From contig NZ_AOLY01000007.1 of the NCBI RefSeq assembly GCF_000336635.1, forward strand, positions 247,413-311,412: a stretch of 64,000 nt of DNA, read 5' to 3'. The position numbers were made by a program, and so were the translations under genes. The notes under the pieces are model-generated. The model had not been told where the DNA came from and did not search any database. It saw nothing but the letters and a program-made list of their open reading frames with translations. This stretch comes from Haloarcula japonica DSM 6131. GTDB lineage: Archaea > Halobacteriota > Halobacteria > Halobacteriales > Haloarculaceae. This document shows positions 42,562 through 50,924 of the stretch, piece after piece; the stretch's first letter is position 1; each line of letters begins with the position of its first letter.

Positions 42562-43665
42562 TCACTTGTCCCAGTCACGTGTCGGGTCGTCCAGCGCGGC
42601 GAATTCTTCCGAGCCGTCGAACCGTGTCGGGTCGACGCGGTCGGGCAGGTGTTCTGAAAGCGGGTTCCGACGATCGAGAACAGCTGCGGCGAGATAGTTC
42701 CCCAGCGCCGGAGCCCGCATGAGCCCGTGGCCCTGCCAGCCAGTCGCCACCCAGAGCCCGTCGCCGGCCTGCCCGGCCAGCGGCGCGCCGTCCGGCGTCG
42801 CCGTACACAGACCGGCCCAGGCCCGGTCACACGCCGGAGCGAGCGCCGTCACCTGCTCAACCCGGTCGAGGCTCCGAGTGACGAACTCGGCGTCCGCTGC
42901 CGGGTCCCAGTCTCTCGGGTCGACCTCGTGTGCGCCGTCGCCGACCAGCAGTGCGTTGCCCTTCGGCCGCCAGTAGAACTCCCGTGTCGCGTCGTAGAAC
43001 GACGGCAGCGTGGCATCGATAGGCTCGGTCACGAGGGCCTGCGCCCGGTAGGCTTTCAGCGCGAGCGAGACGCCGACATCGGCGACAAGTGGCTTTGTTT
43101 GCGGGCCAGCCGCGACGACCACCGCATCAAACGTCCGGGTCTCATCCGGCGTTTCGACGGTCGTCGTCGACGCGAGGGAGACCGGGGATTCTGTTTCGAT
43201 GGTCGCACCCGCTTTGCGGGCCGTTTCGGCGAGCGTCGCCACCACCTTGTCCGGGTCGAGTACGCCGGCCTTGCGGGCGAGGCCGGCCACCTCGATACCG
43301 CCGGTGTCTAGGGCCGGGTAGCGGTCGCCGAGTTCCGCCGGTGTGAGCGCGTCGACCGCGACGCCGTTTTTCTGCATCCCCGTGATCTGCTCGCGGACAG
43401 CCGTGGCGTCGCTCTCGTCGCGCGCGACCCAGACGTAGGGCTGTGGCTCGAACAGGTCCAGGTCGCGGTAACGAGTGAGCGCGTCCGCGGCGACGGCGGC
43501 GTCCACGTCGTCAGCGAACGCGTCGTAGCAGAGGCCGGCCGCTTGCCCGCTCGCGCCGCTTCCGAGGGTGTCACGTTCAAATACCGTTACCGATGCGTTG
43601 TGGCGAGCCAGTGCCAGTGCGGTCGACAGGCCGACTGCCCCACCGCCGACGACGGCGACGCTCAT
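42562..43665 (-). CDS. FAD-dependent amine oxidoreductase (DAO family)
   Basis: A 367-residue flavoenzyme. The N-terminal Rossmann motif is VAVVGGGAVGLSTALALARHN and continues with VFERDTLGSGASGQAAG. The family includes glycine oxidase, sarcosine oxidase and D-amino acid dehydrogenase. The C-terminal FAD-contact part is GLCTATPDGAPLAGQ and WVATGWQGHGLMRAP. Substrate is not known. Its start ATG directly follows the TAA of the luciferase-like gene (TAAATG), so they form an operon. The gene may oxidise a small secondary amine. Confidence 0.9.
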   Translation of the reverse strand: MSVAVVGGGAVGLSTALALARHNASVTVFERDTLGSGASGQAAGLCYDAFADDVDAAVAADALTRYRDLDLFEPQPYVWVARDESDATAVREQITGMQKNGVAVDALTPAELGDRYPALDTGGIEVAGLARKAGVLDPDKVVATLAETARKAGATIETESPVSLASTTTVETPDETRTFDAVVVAAGPQTKPLVADVGVSLALKAYRAQALVTEPIDATLPSFYDATREFYWRPKGNALLVGDGAHEVDPRDWDPAADAEFVTRSLDRVEQVTALAPACDRAWAGLCTATPDGAPLAGQAGDGLWVATGWQGHGLMRAPALGNYLAAAVLDRRNPLSEHLPDRVDPTRFDGSEEFAALDDPTRDWDK

Positions 43666-44451
43666 TTACGAGAGAAAGGGGTCGAGTCCACGGGCCGGGT
43701 AGCCGACAATCGTGTCGACACCGATATCATGGAGCCGTTCGGTTCGCTCGGCGACTGTTTCGGCAGAGCCGACGAGCGCGTAGTCGCGGATAGCCTGCTT
43801 GAGTACGTCTCTGGCCCGACCGGTCGCTCGGCTGTCCGTCGGTGCGCCCTCAGGCAGTGCGTTCCGAACCGGGCCGCGTCGGGCCGCGTAGTCGCCGACA
43901 GCGTCGAGCATCGCGTCCTCGTTGTTCGAGAGCACCAGCGGAGCGTAAACGGCAATCGAACCGTCGAAGCCGGCCGTCCGGAGCGTCCGAACGTCGCGGG
44001 CGGTCGTCCGCGAGAGGAGTTCGTACTGCGTCCCGCCGACCGCCAGCGCGAGGCGCTCGATACCCTCAGTTCCGACCCATGGGTCGCTGGCGTCGTCGAC
44101 AGCCGCCCGTAACCGCGGTGCGACGGCCCGTTCGGCCTCGTCCTCCGAGAGATACGCGCTATGGCCGGCGACCAGAACACGTCCCGCACCTGCCGGCAGC
44201 GCGTCGAACCCACTGTCGTCGCCCAGCGGGTCGAAGCCGTCGGCCCGGATCGGCGTGGTGACGCGTACGTCGGCGGTCGATGCCAGTCGCTCGATAGTGT
44301 CCGTTTCCGGGACGTGGGCCGACCCTTCGTAATCGACTGCGAGCGTCTCGACGTCGAGGGCTGTCGCTCGGGACACGTCCACTTCTGTTGGCTTGAGCGC
44401 CACCGCGTCGATGCCGGCGGCCGCGAGCGTCGCACCGGTAAGCGTGGTCAT
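43666..44451 (-). CDS. Luciferase-like (LLM-fold) protein of unknown function
   Basis: A 261-residue protein. The C-terminal half (QAIRDYALVGSAETVAERTERLHDIGVDTIVGYPARG) resembles the end of F420- or flavin-dependent LLM-fold enzymes, and the N-terminal half is a barrel-like series of strands (VDAVALKPTEVDV, VRVTTPIRADGFDPLG). It is shorter than most LLM enzymes (about 330) and lacks an obvious cofactor site, so it may not be catalytic in the usual sense. Abutting the FAD oxidoreductase suggests they act on the same compound. Confidence 0.6.
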   Translation of the reverse strand: MTTLTGATLAAAGIDAVALKPTEVDVSRATALDVETLAVDYEGSAHVPETDTIERLASTADVRVTTPIRADGFDPLGDDSGFDALPAGAGRVLVAGHSAYLSEDEAERAVAPRLRAAVDDASDPWVGTEGIERLALAVGGTQYELLSRTTARDVRTLRTAGFDGSIAVYAPLVLSNNEDAMLDAVGDYAARRGPVRNALPEGAPTDSRATGRARDVLKQAIRDYALVGSAETVAERTERLHDIGVDTIVGYPARGLDPFLS

Positions 44452-44526
44452 CCAGTTACGCGATTATCGGAGCGGGGTCGCAAAATCCTGTCGCTCTCGG
44501 TAGCTAAGCCCGAACAGCGGCCCGCG

Positions 44527-45147
44527 TCACTCGGCTTCGTCGCGCACGCTCGGCGGTAAGTCGTCGTCGGGCTCCATGTACCGGTCGGGCTCGGGCGGCA
44601 TCCGCCAGTCGGTCGCGAGTTCGAGCAACTGGACGAGCATTCGCGCCGTCGCACCCCAGACGGTGTAGCCGTCGACGTAGAAGAAGTGGAGTCGAATCTC
44701 GCCGTAGTGGGGGTGGTCGCGGTGTTCGGACTCGTAGTTGTCCAGATCCGTCAGCTCCGATACCGGAAGGGCAACAATTTCGGCGACTTCTTCGTCTGAA
44801 GGTAGATAGTCGCGGTCCGGAATCCGCCCGACGAACGGGCGCACGGAGTAGCGAGTGATGGTCCGGATATCGTCCAGCCGGCCGACGACGTTGACTGCCA
44901 GCGGGTCGAGCCCGATCTCCTCGTTCGCCTCCCGGAGCGCCGTCCGCAGCAGGTCCTCGTCTTCGGGCTCGCGGCCGCCGCCGGGGAACGACATTTGCCC
45001 GGGGTGGTCCGACAGGTGGTCGGCACGTTTCGTGAACAGTATCGCCTCGCCCGCAGGTCGCGTGACGACCGGGGCGATGACGGCGGCCTCCTGTGGCTCA
45101 TCGTCCACGACGACTGGCTCGTGGGCCGCGACCCGGTCAAACTGCAT
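44527..45147 (-). CDS. NUDIX hydrolase, CoA pyrophosphatase type
   Basis: A 206-residue cytoplasmic hydrolase. The NUDIX box is GGGREPEDEDLLRTALREAN, followed by EEIGL. The CoA-pyrophosphatase signature is LFTKRADHLSDHPGQMSFPG, which precedes the box and matches the UPF0035 pattern (LLT.R...L..H.GQ..FPGG). It would split CoA into phosphopantetheine and 3',5'-ADP, or act on damaged CoA. The start MQFDRVAAHEPV follows a short intergenic gap; the end is close to the preceding gene in the same direction (luciferase-like). Confidence is high for the fold, moderate for the substrate. Confidence 0.92.
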   Translation of the reverse strand: MQFDRVAAHEPVVVDDEPQEAAVIAPVVTRPAGEAILFTKRADHLSDHPGQMSFPGGGREPEDEDLLRTALREANEEIGLDPLAVNVVGRLDDIRTITRYSVRPFVGRIPDRDYLPSDEEVAEIVALPVSELTDLDNYESEHRDHPHYGEIRLHFFYVDGYTVWGATARMLVQLLELATDWRMPPEPDRYMEPDDDLPPSVRDEAE

Positions 45148-45237
45148 AGCGTACTGTAGGTGACCGACCGTCTTAATTCGGGTGGCTCACTCCCTCGAAA
45201 TGTCTGATTTAATCGTGTGGGTATCGGGGCACTGGGC

Positions 45238-45708
45238 TCACACGTCGTCGAGTCGGTCCCGGAGGCCGTCCATCTCGACGTTCTCCCAGGCTTCGATGTC
45301 GTAGCTCACGTCGAGTAGCGTCCCGACGCGGTCTTCGTCACCGTTCTTGACGGCCATCACCGCGTCTTCCCGGAAGCGGGCCTTGATGGCCTCGATAACG
45401 GCGTCACGCGCGAGGTCGCGGGCCGGCACGTCCATGATGTGCGGGAGGTCGGCCGCACCGTCGGGCAGAGCCGGGAACGCGACAGGGCCGACGACCAGTA
45501 GCGTCTCGTCGGCGTCGGCGGCGTGGTCGTCGACAGTGACGAGATGGTACGAGTCGATAGCGTCGTCGATAGCCGCCGCTACTACCTCCGGGTCGTCGTC
45601 GATGCCCTGCTTGAAGGCGAGTTCGCCGCAGGCGTCGAGGAGCTCCGCTCTGGTGAGCGAGCCAAAGAGGTCGACGACGCCAGCCAGCTCGTCCGGTTGC
45701 AGGTCCAT
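45238..45708 (-). CDS. Conserved haloarchaeal protein of unknown function
   Basis: A 156-residue acidic protein. The N-terminal 60 residues are helical (LQPDELAGVVDLFGSLTRAEL) and read as a helix-turn-helix-like or small helical bundle; the centre has a strand pattern YHLVTVDDHAA and LLVVGPVAFPALPDGA. No catalytic motif. The start at 45708 is preferred since the longer ORF to 47046 is antisense to, or frame-shifted from, the MFS gene. It follows the MFS transporter gene after 32 bases on the same strand. Confidence 0.72.
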   Translation of the reverse strand: MDLQPDELAGVVDLFGSLTRAELLDACGELAFKQGIDDDPEVVAAAIDDAIDSYHLVTVDDHAADADETLLVVGPVAFPALPDGAADLPHIMDVPARDLARDAVIEAIKARFREDAVMAVKNGDEDRVGTLLDVSYDIEAWENVEMDGLRDRLDDV

Positions 45709-45740
45709 ACAGGTGACGCGGCACCGAGCGGCTTCAGCCT

Positions 45741-46913
45741 TTAGGCTCGGGCTGCGCTTGGCAGCCGACCGTCGAGGTGCAGCGTCACCATCGCAGCGAG
45801 GACGACGAGCAGCGCCAGCCCCATGCCGCGAAGCAGCGCCGGGAAGGTGACGCCGGCGTCCAGCAGGGCCCCGACGAGCGCGCTCCCGGGGGCCTGCATC
45901 ACCATCATGCCCGCGCCGTAGGTGGCGTAGGCGCTCGCGCGGTGGCGGTCGGGGAGCGAGCCGAGCAGGTACGCGTCCACCGCCGGAAAGATGCTGTGGA
46001 TGACGTAGCCGACGACGACGCTGAACGCGGCCAGCGACCAGAACCCAGTCAGCGACGGGAGCACAAGTACGCAGCCGGTAAAGGCCGCCAGGATCGTCAG
46101 GAGGTACGGAATCGACGGGAGCCGGTCGGCCAGACGGCCACTGACGTAGAAGGCCGGCACGCCGGCCCCGAACGCGAGCAACAGGAGCGTCCGTCCCCGT
46201 CCGGGCGTGAGACCGACGCTCGTGGCGTAGGTGACGTAGAAATTGAACAGCCCGTTCCAGACCAGTCCCGCGACGCCGATGGTACCGACGCTGGTGACGA
46301 TGATGTGCCACTGGGCACGCGCTGCGCCGAGGAGGTCGCGGTCTTCGCTCCCGGCGTCGGGGAGTCGGGAGCGTCTCGCGACGATAGTGAAAGCGACGGT
46401 TACCAGTCCCGCGGCGACGGCGATCCCCTGTAGCGCGGTTCGCCACGTGCCGACGATAAGCACGAACGAGATCAGGGCGGGCGCACCGACGGCCGCGAGT
46501 TGGGAGGCTACGCCGTGTTGCCCGAGCGCGCGACCGGGCCGCTCCGGAAACAGTTCGCTGACCAGTGTGTTGGCCGCGGTCAGGTAGATGCCGCTCGCAA
46601 GCCCCATGATGAACGCGCCGACGAGCAACAGCGTCGGGTCGAACGCGAGCGCGGTGAACGTCGTCCCGAGGGTCAACACGACACCGGAGCCGAAGATGAC
46701 CTTCGCCCGCGATATCCGGGTCAGCAGGACGCCGGTCGGCAGCCGCGGGAGCGCGCTCCCGGCCCAGGCCATCGTTGCGAGCAGTCCGAGCGTCGCATCG
46801 GACGCTCCCGTTGTCGCCCGAATCGGCTCGATGAGTGGTGCAAAGACGACTCTGGCGAGGTTGATGCAGAACACCATCCCCAACAGCGAGCCGAAGATAC
46901 GGCGACGAGACAC
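45741..46913 (-). CDS. MFS transporter
   Basis: A 390-residue major facilitator with 12 predicted helices. It begins MSRRRIFGSLLGMVFCINLA. The cytoplasmic loop after helix 2 contains LPTGVLLTRISRAKVIFGSG, the position of the MFS A motif. The second half opens with HIIVTSVGTIGVAGLVWNG. Substrate is unknown; closest in general look to sugar-phosphate/drug families. I chose GTG 46913 because the frame beyond it is basic and would overlap the zinc-finger gene at 46997. Confidence 0.87.
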   Translation of the reverse strand: MSRRRIFGSLLGMVFCINLARVVFAPLIEPIRATTGASDATLGLLATMAWAGSALPRLPTGVLLTRISRAKVIFGSGVVLTLGTTFTALAFDPTLLLVGAFIMGLASGIYLTAANTLVSELFPERPGRALGQHGVASQLAAVGAPALISFVLIVGTWRTALQGIAVAAGLVTVAFTIVARRSRLPDAGSEDRDLLGAARAQWHIIVTSVGTIGVAGLVWNGLFNFYVTYATSVGLTPGRGRTLLLLAFGAGVPAFYVSGRLADRLPSIPYLLTILAAFTGCVLVLPSLTGFWSLAAFSVVVGYVIHSIFPAVDAYLLGSLPDRHRASAYATYGAGMMVMQAPGSALVGALLDAGVTFPALLRGMGLALLVVLAAMVTLHLDGRLPSAARA

Positions 46914-46996
46914 GACCGGTGATAGATCGGAAAACTTGAACAACGTTCCGGAACGCCGCCACGGGGTTTTTACACGCGGGTAGCACACTGGCAGGT

Positions 46997-47167
46997 ATGG
47001 ACTCAGTGAGGAAGGCCCTCCGAGCAGGCGACGTCGAGAAGGACAACTACGGACGGCTCTCCTGTACCAGTTGTGACGAGCCGCTCGCAACGGAAAACGA
47101 CCCGGACGAGGTCGGGAAAGTGCGCGTCTGTCCCGAATGCGACGGCAAGTGGAAGGAACTCAGCTAG
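46997..47167 (+). CDS. Small zinc-finger protein (56 residues, HVO_0758-like)
   Basis: A 56-residue ORF starting MDSVRKALRAGDVEKDNYG. Two Cys pairs, CTSC and CPEC, are about 25 residues apart and should bind one zinc ion. The pattern (basic start, LSCTSCDEPL, NDPDEVGKVRVCPECD) resembles the Haloferax zinc-finger micro-protein family HVO_0758, from memory. Function is unknown; such proteins affect growth and biofilm in other haloarchaea. It is too short to appear in a typical gene list. Its stop is directly followed by the convergent stop of the aldo/keto reductase (TAGCTA at 47165-47170). Confidence 0.88.
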   Translation: MDSVRKALRAGDVEKDNYGRLSCTSCDEPLATENDPDEVGKVRVCPECDGKWKELS

Positions 47168-48253
47168 CTACTCGAAGACGGCGTCGAACGCGTCAGCGCC
47201 GAGCGGTTCGTACCGACCGGCATCGACGTTTTCCCGGGCGTGCTCGACAGACCCCGTGCCGACCAGCGAGCAGGTCACGCCCGGCGCGCTGCGTGCGAAG
47301 TTGATGGCGCGCTGTGCGCTCGTCTCGCCCGAGAGCTTCGCCGCGATGTCGTCCGGGATTTCTGCCGCCAGCTGTCCCTGCATGATGGAAGCGCTGGTGA
47401 ACACGTCTAGCCCGGCCTCGTGCGCGAACCACAGCGCCGACTGTGGCCCCTCCGCGCCGTCGTGGGACTCAACAGTGAATGCGTCGGCCATCGAGACGTT
47501 GAACGGCAACTGAATCGCACGGAGATGCGTCGCCGCGTTGCCGACCGTTTCTGCCGCGGCACGGGCACGCTCAACGACTTCCGGTAGCGAGAGGTAGCTG
47601 TCGTGGTCGGTGGGCACGCGAAACGCTTCCCACGTCGCGAGCCCGTAGTGTTTGATGTCGCCAGCCGCTGCTCGCTCCTCCAGTTGCTCGAAGGTCGCCT
47701 CTAGCTGATCGTACACTGCCTCGCGGGACTTGGATTTCAGTTGCGTCTCCGGATTGTGGACGTAGTAGAGGTCAATTGTGTCCAGATCGAGGTTCGAAAG
47801 CGACCGGTCGACCTGGTCGTCGATGTAGTCGGGTGCGATGCAGTGTTGCCCCGCGACGAGGTCGTCGCGGTCGACGATGCCGGTGTCGAGATACTCCGAC
47901 CGGACGAACGCGCCGGGGTCAGCCGGGCGCTCCCCGTCAAACGGGATGAACCCGCCTTTCGTCGCAACAGCGATCGCTTCACGGTCCACGTCAGCGTCCG
48001 CGACGGCGTCGCCGACGATGCGTTCGGAGCGCTGGTGTCGGTAGTTTATCGCCGTGTCGACGACGTTGATGCCCGACTCCAGCGCCGTGACGATGGCGTC
48101 GTGGTAGTTCGCGTCCCGCTCGTCGCTCGGGTCGCCCAGATACGTACCGATGCCGATACTGGAGACGACGCCGTCGCCGAATCGGCGGTAGAACGTGCGC
48201 GCGAACTCGTCGTGGTCGTCCCGGTACGCCCAGGTCGCCTCCCGTGTGGCCAT
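47168..48253 (-). CDS. Aldo/keto reductase-family protein
   Basis: A 361-residue AKR barrel. The catalytic Asp/Tyr region is NVVDTAINYRHQRSE, the lysine is in AIAVATKGGFIPF and the histidine is in DLYYVHNPETQ. The C-terminal nucleotide-binding part is VTCSLVGTGSVEHARENV. It is more diverged than the other AKR in the window (10080). AKR proteins with GGFIPFDGERP and C-terminal motifs like this are present in archaea without assigned substrate. The start was set at MATREATWAY; an upstream ATG would add 14 residues without any conserved character. Confidence 0.88.
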   Translation of the reverse strand: MATREATWAYRDDHDEFARTFYRRFGDGVVSSIGIGTYLGDPSDERDANYHDAIVTALESGINVVDTAINYRHQRSERIVGDAVADADVDREAIAVATKGGFIPFDGERPADPGAFVRSEYLDTGIVDRDDLVAGQHCIAPDYIDDQVDRSLSNLDLDTIDLYYVHNPETQLKSKSREAVYDQLEATFEQLEERAAAGDIKHYGLATWEAFRVPTDHDSYLSLPEVVERARAAAETVGNAATHLRAIQLPFNVSMADAFTVESHDGAEGPQSALWFAHEAGLDVFTSASIMQGQLAAEIPDDIAAKLSGETSAQRAINFARSAPGVTCSLVGTGSVEHARENVDAGRYEPLGADAFDAVFE

Positions 48254-48324
48254 ACCAGTCGTTGGTCGGGCAGTGACAAAAGGACAGAGATTCACTGGAA
48301 TCGCAAGCGCGCTCCAGTCGCTCG

Positions 48325-49509
48325 TTACAGCTCGCCGCTCATGGCGTCGAACACCCGCTCACGGAACTCCTCACGGGAGACGCCGTCACTGGGGCCGAGG
48401 CCGGCCATGTGCTTGACCGGGACCTTCCCGCCGCCCATCCGGGCGTGGCCACCCCCCTCGGCCATCGGGATATTGTCGACGACGGCTTCTATCGCCCGCC
48501 CGATGTGGACGCGGTCGTCCCGCGAGCGCCCGGCGATGCGCATGGTCCCTTCCTTCTCACCGACGACGACGACCGCGGAGACCCCTTCCAGGGTCTCCAG
48601 TTCATCTGCCGCCTGTGGAATGGCGTCCGTGTTCGACACCTCGCCCACGTCGCTGAACGCGTAGGGCGCTCGCACCTCTCGTTTCCCGATGGCTCGGGAT
48701 TTCACGTCGAGTACTTCTGCGTCGACCTGGGGGTTCGCGATGCGGTTGAGCAGGTCGCTGTCCATCCCATCGTAGAGGTACGCGGCAGCCGCGAAGTCCT
48801 CGGATTGACACCCGTTTGTCAGCGACCGGGTGTCGGACTGGATACCGTACATCAGCCCCGTTGCCAGCGCACAAGGGACGGTTTCGGCCGGTGCAGCGTC
48901 GATATCGATACCCTCGTTCCCCTGTGTGTCGCTGAACTCGAACTCCAACTGATTGAAGTAGCTCGCGAAGATGGTCGCACAGGCCCCGTAATCGGACCGG
49001 ATATCGGTGAACTCGCTACCGCTGCCGTTGCCGGGATGGTGGTCGATGACGGCGACTGGCTCGACCTCCTCGGCACCGGGGAAGCCGCGTGCCGTGTTGT
49101 GGTCGACGAGGACGACCGCCTCTGCGTCGATGTCGTTGACAGTTTCGACGTGCTCGAAATCCAGATCCAGCACCGTCTGGAAAGCCCGGTTCTCCGGGCG
49201 GCGTATCTCTCCGGGGTACAGCAACGACGCTGACGTATCAGTGCCGGCGACGAGTTGGTTGACGGCCAGGGCAGAGGCCATCGCGTCCGGGTCCGGGTTC
49301 GGGTGCATCAACACCGCGATTCGGTCGTAGCCGGTCAGTGTCCGGCGCAGTCGCTCACCGGGCGTTCGGCTGAGATACCGACGCAGCCAGACGCCGGCTC
49401 CGAGAAGGACGAGGAGGGCCACAGCGACACCAGCGATCAGCAGGGGATTCTCGCTAGCGAACGCCGCGGCGGCGTCGACCTGCAGTCCGCCGCCGGCAAC
49501 GCGTGTCAT
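48325..49509 (-). CDS. Membrane-anchored DHH-family phosphoesterase
   Basis: A 394-residue protein with one N-terminal helix (LLIAGVAVALLVLLGAGVWL), then a DHH domain (motifs HPNPDPDAMASAL, VVLVDHNTARG and AVIDHHPGNGS) and a DHHA1 domain with GGGHARMGGGKVP. The family includes nanoRNase/pAp phosphatase and c-di-AMP phosphodiesterase (GdpP type). The membrane anchor and DHH-DHHA1 order recall GdpP-like enzymes but lack PAS/GGDEF parts. It probably acts on a nucleotide substrate near the membrane. Anchoring was judged by the short basic side (RRYLSRTPGERLRR) after the helix. Confidence 0.9.
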   Translation of the reverse strand: MTRVAGGGLQVDAAAAFASENPLLIAGVAVALLVLLGAGVWLRRYLSRTPGERLRRTLTGYDRIAVLMHPNPDPDAMASALAVNQLVAGTDTSASLLYPGEIRRPENRAFQTVLDLDFEHVETVNDIDAEAVVLVDHNTARGFPGAEEVEPVAVIDHHPGNGSGSEFTDIRSDYGACATIFASYFNQLEFEFSDTQGNEGIDIDAAPAETVPCALATGLMYGIQSDTRSLTNGCQSEDFAAAAYLYDGMDSDLLNRIANPQVDAEVLDVKSRAIGKREVRAPYAFSDVGEVSNTDAIPQAADELETLEGVSAVVVVGEKEGTMRIAGRSRDDRVHIGRAIEAVVDNIPMAEGGGHARMGGGKVPVKHMAGLGPSDGVSREEFRERVFDAMSGEL

Positions 49510-49558
49510 ACCACGCCCTTCGCCAGCCTATCAGTAATAAAGTTCGCCCCTGATGCAG

Positions 49559-50449
49559 CTAATTTTGCTGGTATTCTCGAATAGCGTCGCGGTACCCCTC
49601 CCGGAACGTCGGGTACTCGAACTTATACCCGAGTTCCCGGAGTTGGTCGTTTGAGCACCGCTTGCTCGTCTGAATACGTCGCTTTGCGGTCTCTGAGAGG
49701 CTATCGTCAGCGAGTCGTTCCTCAGTCGTCTGTTTCGGTGGGAACGGAACATCACACTGTTCGGCCAGCCAGTCCGCAAAAGCCCACTTTTCGACGGGTT
49801 CGTCGTCGACGACCAGCACGACTTCCTCGCGGTGGTCCTCGGTCAACAGATGGCGCACGGCACCAGCTGCGTCGGCCCGGTGGACCATGTTCAGGTAGCC
49901 GGCCGTCACCGGGCCCTCCAGATACCGCTCCAGTCGGTAGCGGTCCGGGCCGTACAGGCCGGCAAAGCGCGCGACCGAGCCGTGGCCGCCGTGTTCCACG
50001 GGCCGCTCGCGGGCGACCCGCTCCGCTTCGGCCAGCACTTCGGTCTTCTCGGTCTGTGGGTCCAGCGGCGTCTCCTCGTCGACCCACGCGCCGTCGTGGT
50101 CGCCGTAGACGCCGGTACTGGAGGTGTACACCAGCCGTTCGGGCGGGTCGGCCCGCGACCAGAAGTGGTCGATAGCTGTCCGGAGCCCCTCGACGTACAC
50201 CTCGCGAGCGGCCTCAGCACCCCTGCCGCCGGAGCTCGCGGCAAAAACGAGCCAGTCGGCGTCCGGTACCGCTGACAGCGACTCTGGGTCGGTCACGTCG
50301 GCCCGGACAGCCTCAAAGCCGGCGTCCTCAATAGCCACGATACCGTCGTCGGACCGGCGAACGCCCACGACCTCGTGGTCGTCGTGCAACTGCCGCCCGA
50401 GTTCGATGCCGACGTAGCCACAGCCCAGAATGGCGACGCGCTCCGTCAC
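49559..50449 (-). CDS. NAD-dependent epimerase/SDR-like protein
   Basis: A 296-residue Rossmann protein. It opens with VAILGCGYVGIELGRQL, an NAD(P)-binding motif near the start, and has YTSSTGVYGDHDG (SSxxxY motif), then VARFAGLYGPDR. It is close to the short 'extended atypical SDR' group (YeeZ-like), where the catalytic Lys is missing from YxxxK. Role is unknown; sugar-nucleotide epimerase is the default annotation. The start is GTG at 50449, sharing 4 bases (GTGA) with the stop of the upstream gene. Confidence 0.85.
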   Translation of the reverse strand: MTERVAILGCGYVGIELGRQLHDDHEVVGVRRSDDGIVAIEDAGFEAVRADVTDPESLSAVPDADWLVFAASSGGRGAEAAREVYVEGLRTAIDHFWSRADPPERLVYTSSTGVYGDHDGAWVDEETPLDPQTEKTEVLAEAERVARERPVEHGGHGSVARFAGLYGPDRYRLERYLEGPVTAGYLNMVHRADAAGAVRHLLTEDHREEVVLVVDDEPVEKWAFADWLAEQCDVPFPPKQTTEERLADDSLSETAKRRIQTSKRCSNDQLRELGYKFEYPTFREGYRDAIREYQQN

Positions 50450-50880
50450 CGCTTTTCCCCCTCTATGTAGCTGTGTAGGAGGGCGTACTCGGCCAGCGTC
50501 ACTGGATATCTGCCTTCGATTTTCTGCTGGATCTCCTTTGGCTCCAGTTCGTCGTCGATGCCGGAAGCCAACGATTCTACGTCCATTACGGCCGTCGTCA
50601 TCCCCATCAGGAGGATATCCTGCGCTTCGGCTTGCAACGCGTCGGCGTCCGGCCGGTTCGGCCCGGTCGCCAGTACGGCGACCGCCTCGTCGAGCGTTCG
50701 GTCGGCGACATCGCCGTCGGCGAACGCTGCCACTGTCGCTCGGTCGAGTCCCGTCGCGTCGACGATTTCCTCGACGCCGACTGTCTCGACTGTCTCGGCC
50801 AGCACGGTGCCGTAGGCCGCCAGTAACTCCTCTGGGGACTGCTCGCCCGCGTCTGGAAACTCGCCTCGAAGCATGGGCAT
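50446..50880 (-). CDS. Conserved haloarchaeal protein (DUF5791-like)
   Basis: A 144-residue acidic helical protein. It begins MPMLRGEFPDAGEQSPEEL and ends LLHSYIEGEKR. The middle reads like tandem helices (EEIVDATGLDRATVAAFADG is helix-turn-helix-like, followed by TLDEAVAVLATG). I think it corresponds to DUF5791. Function is unknown. Either ATG (50880 or 50874) is possible. The GTGA overlap with the epimerase gene suggests the two are co-translated. It lies just past the large surface-protein gene, 44 bases before its stop. Confidence 0.75.
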   Translation of the reverse strand: MPMLRGEFPDAGEQSPEELLAAYGTVLAETVETVGVEEIVDATGLDRATVAAFADGDVADRTLDEAVAVLATGPNRPDADALQAEAQDILLMGMTTAVMDVESLASGIDDELEPKEIQQKIEGRYPVTLAEYALLHSYIEGEKR

Positions 50881-50924
50881 CGGTATGTCCCCGGGGTATT
50901 TTACTTCGGTTATGCGGCCCGAAG

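Noticed and set aside
45238-47046. A 602-codon minus-strand ORF through the MFS region
   Set aside because: Only its last 157 codons look like a gene; the rest is out of frame with the clear MFS protein.
47165-47170. TAGCTA palindrome at the junction of two convergent genes
   Set aside because: It is only two stop codons meeting end to end.
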